A stretch of DNA of 14,458 bases from CAZFHZ01 sp964519015 (GCA_964519015.1 CAZFHZ010000084.1:1-14458); one strand, 5' to 3'; positions 1 to 7,127 are shown, counted from the first letter of the stretch. A program made the numbers and translations. Notes: a model not told the origin generated them from the sequence alone.

Positions 1-201
1 GACCATCAGGAAGAGGAGGAGCAGCCCGAGGACGGCCCAGACGATCTGGCGGGTGTGGAGGGGGGTGGGCACCTGCACGTTCTCGACGGTGGCCGAGTAG
101 ACGAAGAGCACACCGATGACCAGCAGCGCCACCACACTCCAGAAGAGCACCCGGTCGAAGTCGCGCAGGGCGTGCCGGTCCCGTCCGAGACCGCCGCTCA
201 T
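1..201 (-). CDS. rodA: RodA, SEDS-family peptidoglycan glycosyltransferase, N-terminal 67 residues (cut by window edge)
   Basis: RodA is the membrane SEDS polymerase that extends glycan strands from lipid II for lateral-wall growth, working as a pair with the class B transpeptidase PBP2. Only the first 67 codons are in the window. They show a short cytoplasmic start, a hydrophobic helix at about residues 17-36 ending in YSAT (35-38), which is typical of the end of the first helix in RodA/FtsW, then a short loop and the start of a second helix from about residue 52. The ATG at 201-199 overlaps the mrdA stop in an ATGA arrangement, and a G/A-rich stretch just upstream could act as ribosome binding site. 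Position after mreBCD-mrdA favours RodA over FtsW. The catalytic region lies outside the window, so function is inferred from family and context. Confidence 0.88.
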   Translation of the reverse strand, partial: MSGGLGRDRHALRDFDRVLFWSVVALLVIGVLFVYSATVENVQVPTPLHTRQIVWAVLGLLLLFLMV

Positions 202-2036
202 CGCGGCCCCCCCTCCCCCACCACCCCACGGGCCGCGGACTGCCGATCGCGCTGGCCGCCGCGCAGCACTGCGAAGGCGATCGGGGCCGCCACGGCCGAG
301 CCGCCGCCGCCGTTCTCGACCACCACCGTCACCACGATCTGCGGGGCGTCGGCCGGAGCGTAGCAGGTGAACCAGGCGTGATCGGCCCCGTGCGGGTTCT
401 GCCCCGTCCCCGACTTGCCGGCCACCCGCAGCCCGCTCACCCGGGCGGCCATCGCCCGGGTCGTCCCATGCTCGCCGTTGACCACCCGTTCCATCCCCTG
501 GTGCACCACCGCCAGGGCCTCGGGGTCGACCCCCGGGATCGGCTGGGGGGGCGCGGCACCCACCTCGTGCACTTCCCCCGTCGCGGGGTCGACCAGCTGC
601 TCGACCAGGTAGGGGGTCACCCGCAGGCCGCCGTTGGCGATCCCGGCCGTCATCACCGCCACCTGCAGCGGGGTGGCCACGATCTCCCCCTGCCCGATGG
701 CCAGGTTGATCACCTGGCTCGACTCGTTCCAGCGGTTGGTGCCGAGCCGGCGGTTGTACCAGGCGGCGTCGGGGAAAGAGCCGGACACCTCGTCGGGCAG
801 ATCGAGCCCGGTGCGCCGGCCCAGTCCGAAGGCCACCGCCAGGTCGTGGAGGGCCCGCAGTCCGGTGCGCACCCCCACCTGATAGAAGAAGACGTCGCAC
901 GACTGCTCGAGCGCTTCGACGACCGTGAGCCGGCCGTGCCCGGCGCTCCAGCACTGGAAGAAGCGGTTCCCCAGCGCCCACCCCCCCGGTACGCAGGGAT
1001 CGAGCCGGGTGGTCGGGGTGATGACTCCCTGCTGCAGACCGGCCAGGGCGGTGATCACCTTCAAGGTCGAGGCGGGGGGATAGAGTCCGGCCACGGCGCG
1101 GTTGAGCAGGGGCCGGTCGGGGTCGTTGGTCAGCCGGTTCCAGGTCCCGGTGTCGAGCACGCCGCTGAAATCAAGCGGGTCGAAGCCGGGCCGGCTGGCC
1201 AGCACCATCAGGGCCCCGGAGCGGGGATCGAGCGCCACCACCGCCCCCCGCGCGGTGTCGTGGAAGGCCGCCTCGGCGGCTGCCTGGAGGCCCACGTCGA
1301 GGGTGGTGACCAGGTCGCTCCCGTGGACCGGGGCCCGTTCACTGGCCACCCGCACGTCGCGCACCGTGCGCCCGCGGGCGTCCACCTCGACGTAGGAGAC
1401 CCCCCGCGTACCCCGCAGCCGGTCCTCGAAGATCATCTCCAGTCCGCGCTTGCCGACCAGGTCGCCGAAGAGGTAGTCCTGCCCCTGCTTCTGCCGCTCG
1501 TTCAGGTCGGCCTCGTCGATCTCGCGGAGGGTGCCGAGCACGTGGGCGGCCAGGGTCCCGAAGGGATAGCGCCGCCGCGGTTCCATCTGGATGCTCACCC
1601 CGGGCAGGTCGGTCGCCCGCTCCCGGATCCGGGCCACCACGTCGAAGGAGACGTCCCGCATGACCGGCAGCGGTGTGTACTGGTAGCCCTTCCGCTGGTG
1701 CAACCGCTCACGGATCGAGGCTGGTTCCGTGCCCAGGATGACGGCCAGCTCTCCGATGACCCGCTCCTGGTCGGGTCCGGTCACCGGGGTCAGGAAGACC
1801 GTCCAGGAGGGCCGGTTGTCCACCACGATCCGTCCCTGCCGGTCGTAGATCCGCCCCCGGGTGGGCTGGAGGGTGACCGGTCGCAGCCGGTTCTGTTCCC
1901 CGATCCGGTGGAGTACGTCGTGGCGGGCGATCTGGAGCTGGGCGACCCGGATCACCAGCAGGCCGAGCCCGCAGGCGAAGCACGCGAAGAGCACCCGGGA
2001 GGTCCGGCGGCGCCGGTGGACGTCATCGACGATCAA
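198..2036 (-). CDS. mrdA: Penicillin-binding protein 2 (class B peptidoglycan DD-transpeptidase of the elongasome)
   Basis: PBP2 cross-links new peptidoglycan in the lateral wall and partners RodA and MreC. The 612-residue protein has a basic cytoplasmic N-terminus, one membrane anchor at about 14-35, the class B signature RGRIYDRQGRIV at 60-71, a pedestal domain to about 240, and a C-terminal transpeptidase domain. Active-site motifs are visible: catalytic Ser323 and Lys326 in PPASTLK, the second motif S379-C-D381 (Asp where many PBPs have Asn, usual for PBP2), and K541-SGT. A Gly-rich turn (575-579) follows near the C-terminus. The start is TTG at 2036, supported by GGGAGG seven bases upstream; no in-frame ATG is near. 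It overlaps the end of mreD by 14 bases and the start of rodA by 4, implying translational coupling. FtsI is the main alternative, but the neighbours argue for PBP2. Confidence 0.95.
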   Translation of the reverse strand: MIVDDVHRRRRTSRVLFACFACGLGLLVIRVAQLQIARHDVLHRIGEQNRLRPVTLQPTRGRIYDRQGRIVVDNRPSWTVFLTPVTGPDQERVIGELAVILGTEPASIRERLHQRKGYQYTPLPVMRDVSFDVVARIRERATDLPGVSIQMEPRRRYPFGTLAAHVLGTLREIDEADLNERQKQGQDYLFGDLVGKRGLEMIFEDRLRGTRGVSYVEVDARGRTVRDVRVASERAPVHGSDLVTTLDVGLQAAAEAAFHDTARGAVVALDPRSGALMVLASRPGFDPLDFSGVLDTGTWNRLTNDPDRPLLNRAVAGLYPPASTLKVITALAGLQQGVITPTTRLDPCVPGGWALGNRFFQCWSAGHGRLTVVEALEQSCDVFFYQVGVRTGLRALHDLAVAFGLGRRTGLDLPDEVSGSFPDAAWYNRRLGTNRWNESSQVINLAIGQGEIVATPLQVAVMTAGIANGGLRVTPYLVEQLVDPATGEVHEVGAAPPQPIPGVDPEALAVVHQGMERVVNGEHGTTRAMAARVSGLRVAGKSGTGQNPHGADHAWFTCYAPADAPQIVVTVVVENGGGGSAVAAPIAFAVLRGGQRDRQSAARGVVGEGGPR

Positions 2037-2520
2037 GGGCGTACCTCCCGGCGCCGAGCAGCCTGGCCAGGGTCAGCACGGCCATCCCCAGCAGCGCGGT
2101 CAGCACCGCCCCGCCCAGGGCATGCCCGAAAAAGAGCGCGCCCAGGTTGCCGTACCCCTTGAGCGCCGCCACCCCGTCGTAGAGCAGGTCGTGGGCCAGC
2201 CGGGCGGCCACGAAGGTGATGAGCTGATCGAGCGGGAGCCCCAGGTCGAGCAGGTCGCGGGCCTTCCCCCCCAGCCAGCCGGCCAGCGCGCCCCCCATGG
2301 CGCCCCCCCCCATGGTGGGGGGATGGTGGAGGTCGACCAGCAGGCCGAGCAGGAACCCGGCGGTCGAGCCGATCGAAGCGCCCTCGAAGGCCCCCACCGC
2401 CACCGCGAAAAGCACCACCAGGTCGGGCCGCTGTCCGGCCAGCGAGAGCATCGGCACCAGCGTGGTCTGCAGGACCGCGGCCACGATCCCGAAGAAGAGG
2501 TAACGGAGAAGGCGGTTCAC
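2023..2520 (-). CDS. mreD: Rod shape-determining protein MreD
   Basis: MreD is a small polytopic membrane protein of the elongasome that sits with MreC and helps link cytoplasmic MreB to the PBP2/RodA synthase. The 165 residues are mostly hydrophobic, with several predicted membrane segments (about 5-25, 33-48, 50-64, 97-115 and 132-155). The stretch from RPDLVV (31) to LLGLLVDL (57-64) matches the usual MreD pattern of a Pro-Asp before a helix, then a Gly-rich helix ending in an acidic residue. The family is poorly conserved, so position between mreC and mrdA is part of the evidence. The start is GTG at 2520, overlapping the mreC stop as GTGA, with GGGAGGGG upstream. A run of nine G on the coding strand encodes a Gly-rich loop near residues 70-77. 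Confidence 0.88.
   Translation of the reverse strand: MNRLLRYLFFGIVAAVLQTTLVPMLSLAGQRPDLVVLFAVAVGAFEGASIGSTAGFLLGLLVDLHHPPTMGGGAMGGALAGWLGGKARDLLDLGLPLDQLITFVAARLAHDLLYDGVAALKGYGNLGALFFGHALGGAVLTALLGMAVLTLARLLGAGRYALDRR
2044..2049 (-). promoter_or_regulatory. Ribosome binding site deciding the TTG start of mrdA
   Basis: GGGAGG on the minus strand lies seven bases before the TTG at 2036-2034. It sits inside the last codons of mreD. It is the main reason to accept a TTG start and a 14-base gene overlap. Confidence 0.7.
2290..2322. repeat. mreD: Homopolymeric C/G tract and inverted repeat inside mreD
   Basis: On the plus strand a run of six C (2291-2296), then nine C (2303-2311), is followed by ATGGT and six G (2317-2322). 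The C and G arms flank a CCATGG palindrome with one mismatch, so a strong hairpin is possible. The coding strand carries nine G followed, after a short gap, by another six G. The run encodes part of a Gly-Gly-Gly-Ala-Met-Gly-Gly loop in MreD. Confidence 0.8.
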
Positions 2521-3311
2521 CGGCGCACCCCTCCCCGCAGTACGTAGACCTCCTCGATCCGGTCGAGGATCACCGAGAGGGCGACCGTCACCCGCTTGGT
2601 GACCCGGTCGGGGTCGTCGGAGACCGAGGCGACGGTACCGATCAGCAATCCGGGAGGATAGACGCCCCCCCGCCCCGAGGAGAGGATGCGGTCCCCCACC
2701 TGCACGTCGGCCGCCTGGAGGATGAACTCCAGACTGCCGGTCCCCCCCAGGAAGCGGAAGATCCCCTGCTCCCGGGTGCGCTCCACGACGGCCGCCACGG
2801 CGTTGGTGGGATCGTTGAGCAGACTCACCAGGGCGTGATGGGGACCGGTGACCCGCTCGATCCGGCCGGCCAGGCCGGACGCGGTCACCACCGCCTGGTC
2901 GCGCTCCACGCCGTCCTCCGAGCCCGCCGCGATGCTCACCGTAAAAGCCTGCCGCCCGTCCCCCCAGCCCACCACCTCGGCCCCGGTCAGCACCTCCGGC
3001 TCGGCCCGTTCCCCGAAGGCGAGCAGTTCCCGGAGCCGCTCGTTCTGCCGGCCCTCCTCCTCGAGCTGCCCGACCCGCAGTTCCGAGACGGCCAGCCGAT
3101 GGCGCAGCTCCCGGTTGTCACCGGCCAGCCAGGCCAGGTCGAAGGCCCATTGGAAGGTGGCCAGGAAGGCGCCGTTGGCCCGGGCGGTCAGGTCGTGCGC
3201 GAACGCGAGGGTGCGCTCACCGGGGAGCGCGGAGAGGAGGATACCTGATACCAGCCAGAGGGCGAGCAGCGCCTCCGGCCGGCGTTCCTTCGATATCAGC
3301 GGGCGCCGCAC
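2517..3311 (-). CDS. mreC: Rod shape-determining protein MreC
   Basis: MreC is a bitopic periplasmic scaffold of the elongasome that binds and activates PBP2. The 264 residues show a basic N-terminus, one membrane helix at about 14-30, a coiled-coil region at about 62-97 rich in Leu, Glu and Arg, then the two-barrel MreC core. Diagnostic segments are LLNDPTNAVAAVVERTR (164-180) and GDRILSSGRGGVYPPGLLIG (206-225), the latter matching the family's strongly conserved Gly-Asp...Ser-Ser-Gly...Pro-Pro-Gly motif. Length is in the normal range. The start is GTG at 3311 with a near-perfect AGGAGG nine bases upstream. It begins 30 bases after the mreB stop and overlaps mreD by 4 bases. Confidence 0.95.
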   Translation of the reverse strand: MRRPLISKERRPEALLALWLVSGILLSALPGERTLAFAHDLTARANGAFLATFQWAFDLAWLAGDNRELRHRLAVSELRVGQLEEEGRQNERLRELLAFGERAEPEVLTGAEVVGWGDGRQAFTVSIAAGSEDGVERDQAVVTASGLAGRIERVTGPHHALVSLLNDPTNAVAAVVERTREQGIFRFLGGTGSLEFILQAADVQVGDRILSSGRGGVYPPGLLIGTVASVSDDPDRVTKRVTVALSVILDRIEEVYVLRGGVRR

Positions 3312-3320
3312 GCGACCTCA

Positions 3321-3326
3321 CCTCCT
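3321..3326 (-). promoter_or_regulatory. Strong ribosome binding site of mreC
   Basis: AGGAGG on the minus strand, nine bases before the GTG at 3311, in the 30-base gap between mreB and mreC. It decides the GTG start of mreC and is the best Shine-Dalgarno match in the shape-gene cluster. Confidence 0.75.
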
Positions 3327-3341
3327 GCGGACACTCGCCGC

Positions 3342-4376
3342 TCAGAGTCGCCGGCCCGACATCAGGACCTTGGCATACTCCTGCAGGTTCTCGAGGACCT
3401 TGCCGGTACCGCGCACGACACAGGTGAGCGGGTCTTCGACCACGTTGATGGGCAGGTTGGTCTCTTCCCGCAACCGCTGGTCGAGACCGCGCAGCAGCGC
3501 CCCGCCGCCGGAGAGGATGATCCCCCGGTCGAGGATGTCGGACGCCAGTTCGGGGGGGGTGCGCTCAAGGCTCATGCGCACGGCGTCGATGATCTGGGAG
3601 ATCGGTTCGCTCAGCGCCTCGCGCACCTCGGCGCTGGAGAGGGTGATCGTCTTGGGGATGCCGCCGACCAGGTCGCGTCCCTTGACCCGGGTCTCCAGCT
3701 CCGGCTCCAGCCGCACCGCCGAGCCGACTTCGATCTTGATCTGCTCGGCCGTCCGGTCGCCGATCAGCAGGTTGTACTTCTTCTTCAGGAACTGGACGAT
3801 CGCCTTGTCCATCTCGTCCCCCCCCACCCGGATGCTGGTGGCGGTGACGATCCCGGAGAGGGCGATGACGGCGATCTCGCTGGTCCCCCCGCCGATATCG
3901 ATGACCATGTTCCCGACCGGCAGTTCCACCGGCAGACCGATACCGATGGCCGCCGCCATCGGCTCGGCGATCAGGAAGACCTCGCGGGCCCCGGCCGACT
4001 CGGCCGAGTCGCGCACGGCGCGCTTCTCCACCTCGGTGATCCCCGAGGGGACGCAGATCACGATCCGGGGACGGCCGAAGAGCCGATTGCTCTGGACCTT
4101 CCGGATAAACGCCCGGAGCATCTCCTCGGTCTTCTCGAAATCGGCGATCACCCCGTCCTTGAGCGGACGGATGGTCATCACGTCCTCCGGGGTGCGCCCG
4201 AGCATCTCCTTCGCCTCGTTCCCGATGGCCAGCACATGCTGACTCATCCGGTCCACCGCGACGATGGAGGGCTCGTTGACCACGATCCCCTTACCGCGGA
4301 CGTAGACCAGGGTGTTGGCGGTCCCCAGATCGATGCCGACGTCGTTGGCGAAGAACTCCCGCAGACTGAATCCCAC
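3342..4376 (-). CDS. mreB: Actin-like cell shape protein MreB
   Basis: MreB is the bacterial actin homologue. It forms membrane-bound filaments that orient lateral-wall synthesis. The 344-residue protein has the full set of nucleotide motifs of the actin/Hsp70 fold: phosphate-1 DLGTANT (16-22), phosphate-2 DIGGGT (160-165) and the adenosine motif SGGGALLRG (289-297). AEPMAAAIG (138-146) and GGDEMD (185-190) are also typical. The N-terminal FSLREFF is a likely amphipathic membrane-binding helix. Length is the family norm. The start is GTG at 4376, with GGGG about seven bases upstream as a weak binding site. It follows the purH stop by only 18 bases, so it is probably co-transcribed with the purine genes; no promoter was recognised between them. 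Confidence 0.97.
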   Translation of the reverse strand: MGFSLREFFANDVGIDLGTANTLVYVRGKGIVVNEPSIVAVDRMSQHVLAIGNEAKEMLGRTPEDVMTIRPLKDGVIADFEKTEEMLRAFIRKVQSNRLFGRPRIVICVPSGITEVEKRAVRDSAESAGAREVFLIAEPMAAAIGIGLPVELPVGNMVIDIGGGTSEIAVIALSGIVTATSIRVGGDEMDKAIVQFLKKKYNLLIGDRTAEQIKIEVGSAVRLEPELETRVKGRDLVGGIPKTITLSSAEVREALSEPISQIIDAVRMSLERTPPELASDILDRGIILSGGGALLRGLDQRLREETNLPINVVEDPLTCVVRGTGKVLENLQEYAKVLMSGRRL

Positions 4377-4394
4377 GTCCGTACCCCGCTTCTC

Positions 4395-5987
4395 TCAGTG
4401 CCTGAAGTGCCGCATACCGGTGAAGACCATGGCGATATCGTGCTCGTCGGCCGCCTGGATGACCTCTTCGTCCCGGATCGAGCCCCCCGGTTCGACGATC
4501 GCCCGTACCCCCGCTTCGGCCGCGGCGTCCACCGCGTCGCGGAAGGGGAAGAAGGCGTCGGAGGCCATCGCACAGCCGGCCAGATCAAGGCCGGCGGTGG
4601 CCGCTTTCTTGACCGCCAGTTGGGCCGAGTCCACCCGGCTCATCTGCCCCGCCCCCACGCCCAGGGTGCGGTCGGCGGAGGTGTAGACGATGGCATTCGA
4701 CTTCACCCACTTGACGATGATCCAGCCGAAGGCGAGGGCACGGTACTCCTCCTCGGTCGGCGCGCGCTTGGTGACCACCTTGGCCTGGTGCACATCGACC
4801 CGGCCGGCGTCCATCTGCTGCACCAGCAGCCCGCCGTAGACCCGCTTGTAGTCCCAGGCCCGGCTGAGATCGCGCGGCACGCTCGGATCGTAGCGCATGA
4901 TGCGCAGGTTCTTCTTCTGCTTCAGCAGTTCCAGGGCGTCCTCGTCGTAGGCCGGGGCGATGACGGCCTCCCAGAAACGCTCGCCGATCTTCGCGGCCAG
5001 CTCGGCGTTGACCGGCCGGTTGAATCCGGCCAGCCCGCCGAAGGCGGAGATCGGGTCGGTGGTCAGGGCGGCCTCGTAGGCGGCCATCAGGTCGGCGCCG
5101 GTGCCCACTCCGCAGGGGTTGGTGTGCTTGATCATGGCGCAGGCCGGCTCGGAGAACTCGAGCGGGATGCCGAGGGCCGATTCCAGGTCGATGATGTTGT
5201 TGTAGGAGAGTTCCTTGCCGCCCAGTTGCTCGCAGTCGGCCAGGTTGGGTCCGACCCGGACCATGTCCTTGTAGAAGGCGGCCTGCTGGTGGGGGTTCTC
5301 GCCGTAGCGCAGGACCTGCACCCGCTCGGCCCGGGCCAGCAGCACCTCGGGGAAGACGACCTCTTCGGCCCCCCCCTCCTCCATGGTGCCCAGGTACTCG
5401 GTGATGGCCGCGTCGTAGCGCGAGGTGCGACGGAAGACCTCGGCCGCCATCCGGCGGCTTAGGGCCAGCGGCACGCTCCCCTGCCCGGCCGTCAGGGCGG
5501 CCAGGACCTCCTCGTAGAAGGAGGGATCGGGCACCACCACCACCCCGCGCGGGTTCTTGGCCGCCGAACGGAGCATGGTCGGCCCGCCGATGTCGATGAA
5601 GGCCGAGGCGTCGTCCCAGGCCAGCCCCTTGGCCACGGCCTGCTGCTCGAACGGGTAGAGGTTGACGGCCACCAGGTCGATCGTCCCCCAGCCGCGCTCG
5701 GCCATCTCCTGCTCATCACCGGCGTTCCCCCGGCGGGCCAGCAGGCCGGCGTGGATCTTGGGATGCAGGCTCTTGACCCGCCCCTCCATCATCTCCCCCG
5801 AGCCGGTGTACTCGGCCACGTCGATGACCTTCAGCCCCGCCTCCTCGAGGGTCTTCCGGGTCCCCCCGGTGGAGACCAGCTCGACACCGAGCCCGGCCAG
5901 TCCTTGGGCGAACGCGACCAGTCCCGTCTTATCGGAGACGCTCAGGAGCGCCCGGCCGACCTTCACCTTGGTTCCCTTCTCCGTCAT
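4395..5987 (-). CDS. purH: Bifunctional AICAR transformylase / IMP cyclohydrolase
   Basis: PurH performs the last two steps of de novo purine synthesis: it transfers a formyl group from 10-formyl-tetrahydrofolate to AICAR and closes the ring to IMP in the cytoplasm. At 530 residues it is the normal length. The N-terminal MGS-like cyclohydrolase domain (about 1-200) shows LLSVSDKTGL (14-23), STGGT (39-43) and EMMEGRVKSLHPKIHAGLL (65-83). The transformylase domain shows RYGENPHQ (227-234), the catalytic Lys287-His288 in KHTNPCG, GAGQMSRVDS (445-454), SDAFFPFRD (476-484) and the usual C-terminal RHFRH. The start is ATG at 5987 with an AGGA about nine bases upstream. It lies 30 bases after purN and 18 before mreB. 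Both enzymes upstream and here use the same folate cofactor, a common purNH pairing. Confidence 0.98.
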   Translation of the reverse strand: MTEKGTKVKVGRALLSVSDKTGLVAFAQGLAGLGVELVSTGGTRKTLEEAGLKVIDVAEYTGSGEMMEGRVKSLHPKIHAGLLARRGNAGDEQEMAERGWGTIDLVAVNLYPFEQQAVAKGLAWDDASAFIDIGGPTMLRSAAKNPRGVVVVPDPSFYEEVLAALTAGQGSVPLALSRRMAAEVFRRTSRYDAAITEYLGTMEEGGAEEVVFPEVLLARAERVQVLRYGENPHQQAAFYKDMVRVGPNLADCEQLGGKELSYNNIIDLESALGIPLEFSEPACAMIKHTNPCGVGTGADLMAAYEAALTTDPISAFGGLAGFNRPVNAELAAKIGERFWEAVIAPAYDEDALELLKQKKNLRIMRYDPSVPRDLSRAWDYKRVYGGLLVQQMDAGRVDVHQAKVVTKRAPTEEEYRALAFGWIIVKWVKSNAIVYTSADRTLGVGAGQMSRVDSAQLAVKKAATAGLDLAGCAMASDAFFPFRDAVDAAAEAGVRAIVEPGGSIRDEEVIQAADEHDIAMVFTGMRHFRH

Positions 5988-6017
5988 GCCTTCTCGTCCT
6001 TCCCTCAGGTGTCCGTC

Positions 6018-6638
6018 TCAGTTGTCCGCCTGTTCGGCGATCACGACCCGGCGTCCCTCGATCCGCACCCGTCCCTCGGCGAACCACTGCAGGACCCGCG
6101 GGTAGAGTACATGTTCGACCTGCAGGACCCGCTCCTGGAGCGTCTTCGGGTCGTCCCCCTCCAGCACCGGCACCGGCAGTTGGGCCACCACCTGACCGTG
6201 GTCGAACTCCTCGTCGACCAGGTGGACGGTCACCCCGGTGACCTTGGCGCCGTACTCCAGCACCGCCTCGTGCACGTGGATGCCGTACATCCCCTTGCCG
6301 CCGAAGGAGGGAAGCAGGGCCGGGTGGATGTTGATCATGCGCTGCCGGAAACGCCGGACGGTCTCCGGGGAGATCAGTTTGAGGTAGCCGGCCAGCACCA
6401 CCAGGTCGGGGGCGGTCTCTTCGAGCAGGGCCAGCAGCCGCTGGTCGTATTCCTCCCCCTTGGACACCCATTCGGCGCGCACGCCCGCCCGGCGCGCCCG
6501 CTCCAGCGCCCCAGCCTCCTCCTTGTTGCTGGCCACCAGCACGACCTGAGCGTCGAGTTGTCCTTCGGCGATCGCATCCAGCACCGCCTGAAGGTTGGTC
6601 CCTCCCCCGGAAGCCAGCACGGCGAGTTTCAGCGGCAT
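6018..6638 (-). CDS. purN: Phosphoribosylglycinamide (GAR) formyltransferase, folate-dependent
   Basis: PurN transfers a formyl group from 10-formyl-tetrahydrofolate to GAR, the third step of purine synthesis. The 206-residue protein begins with the family pattern LAVLASGGGTNLQAVLDAI. Catalytic residues match the E. coli set: Asn103 and His105 in NIHPALLPSFGGKGMYG (103-119), and His139 and Asp146 in VTVHLVDEEFDHGQV. The chosen ATG at 6638 fits the family start. An upstream in-frame start at 6701 would add 21 residues overlapping glnB with no family match. AAGG lies about ten bases upstream, overlapping the glnB stop. It begins 13 bases after glnB and ends 30 bases before purH. TATATT sits 4 bases before the start codon, see the separate entry. 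Confidence 0.97.
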   Translation of the reverse strand: MPLKLAVLASGGGTNLQAVLDAIAEGQLDAQVVLVASNKEEAGALERARRAGVRAEWVSKGEEYDQRLLALLEETAPDLVVLAGYLKLISPETVRRFRQRMINIHPALLPSFGGKGMYGIHVHEAVLEYGAKVTGVTVHLVDEEFDHGQVVAQLPVPVLEGDDPKTLQERVLQVEHVLYPRVLQWFAEGRVRIEGRRVVIAEQADN

Positions 6639-6642
6639 CAGC

Positions 6643-6648
6643 AATATA
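6643..6648 (-). promoter_or_regulatory. TATATT element just before purN (possible -10 or AT-rich spacer)
   Basis: TATATT on the minus strand lies 4 bases before the purN ATG, inside the 13-base gap after glnB. No convincing -35 is seen 17 bases upstream. The same hexamer appears before typA and before the aminotransferase gene, and by eye nowhere else. A 5-bp GC hairpin (6659-6671) precedes it within the end of glnB. If it were a -10 element, transcription would start almost at the ATG. Confidence 0.25.
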
Positions 6649-6651
6649 CCT

Positions 6652-6990
6652 TCATAGGGCGGCATCGCCGCGTTCGCGGGTCCGGATCCGGACCGCGTCA
6701 TCCACCGGCACCACGAAGATCTTGCCGTCGCCGATCTCGCCGGTATAGGCGGCTTCCAGCAGCGCTTCCACGGTCTCCTCGACCTGGTCGTCGGGGGCGA
6801 CCACCTCCACCTTCACCTTCGGCAGCAGGTCGATCTGGTACTCGCTCCCCCGGTAGAGCTCGGTGTGTCCCTTCTGGCGGCCGAACCCGCGCACCTCGGT
6901 CACCGTCATCCCCCGCAGGCCGACCCGGGCCAGGGCGTCCCGGACCGCATCGAGCTTGAACGGTTTGATGATCGCTTCGATCCGCTTCAA
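6652..6990 (-). CDS. glnB: Nitrogen regulatory protein PII (GlnB/GlnK family)
   Basis: PII is a trimeric cytoplasmic sensor of 2-oxoglutarate, ATP/ADP and, through uridylylation, glutamine; it controls GlnE and other nitrogen targets. From the TTG at 6990 the product is exactly 112 residues, the canonical length. It shows KRIEAIIKPFKLD (2-14), the T-loop with Tyr51 in LYRGSEY (45-51), the uridylylation site, and the C-terminal signature TGEIGDGKIFV (83-93) with Lys90, Arg101 and Arg103 for nucleotide binding. A longer in-frame start at 7026 would add an unconserved 12-residue tail; GGAGGA six bases before the TTG supports the short form. Whether it is GlnB or GlnK cannot be told from sequence; absence of amtB next door and presence of divergent glnE favour a GlnB-like role. 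It heads the purN-purH-mre gene run. Confidence 0.95.
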   Translation of the reverse strand: MKRIEAIIKPFKLDAVRDALARVGLRGMTVTEVRGFGRQKGHTELYRGSEYQIDLLPKVKVEVVAPDDQVEETVEALLEAAYTGEIGDGKIFVVPVDDAVRIRTRERGDAAL

Positions 6991-6996
6991 GGGGGA

Positions 6997-7002
6997 TCCT
7001 CC
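6997..7002 (-). promoter_or_regulatory. Ribosome binding site deciding the TTG start of glnB
   Basis: GGAGGA on the minus strand lies six bases before the TTG at 6990-6988. It picks the 112-residue canonical PII over the longer in-frame reading that would begin at 7026. Confidence 0.75.
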
Positions 7003-7044
7003 GGCTCCGGCTGCCTCCGCCCGCACCCGCCGGCATGCAGCGGC

Positions 7045-7073
7045 AGTCTACTCGCGCACCCGCGCAGCGGCAA
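7045..7073 (-). promoter_or_regulatory. Candidate sigma70-type promoter for glnB and the downstream operon
   Basis: On the minus strand TTGCCG (7073-7068) and TAGACT (7050-7045) are separated by exactly 17 bases; each matches 4 of 6 consensus positions. Transcription would start near 7038, giving a leader of about 50 bases before the glnB TTG. No sigma54 (GG-N10-GC) pattern was recognised in this gap. This is a pattern match by eye, not an experimental site. Confidence 0.45.
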
Positions 7074-7091
7074 GCGTTTCTGCTCCCTGGC

Positions 7092-7121
7092 GTGACAGCA
7101 ATCGGAGGGACGGTGTAGGGT
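7092..7121 (+). promoter_or_regulatory. Candidate promoter for glnE, possibly giving a leaderless mRNA
   Basis: GTGACA (7092-7097, 5 of 6 matches to the -35 consensus) is followed after 18 bases by TAGGGT (7116-7121), which fits the minimal TAnnnT form of a -10 element. The -10 ends six bases before the glnE ATG at 7128, so the first transcribed base would be at or next to the start codon. The only Shine-Dalgarno-like sequence, AGGG, lies within that -10 element. Confidence 0.35.
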
Positions 7122-7127
7122 ACGCCC

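Noticed and set aside
378..2162. 594-codon plus-strand frame opposite mrdA and mreD
   Set aside because: Composition is Pro/Gly/His/Arg-rich with no recognisable domain, and it lies wholly opposite genes with full catalytic motifs.
2848..5462. Plus-strand frames opposite mreC, mreB and purH (2848-4242 and 4236-5462)
   Set aside because: Ser/Arg-rich or Gly/Val/His-rich text with no motif; mirror frames of the real minus-strand genes.
6639..6701. Longer PurN starting at 6701
   Set aside because: It would overlap the 3' end of glnB and add 21 residues with no PurN similarity; the ATG at 6638 gives the normal N-terminus.
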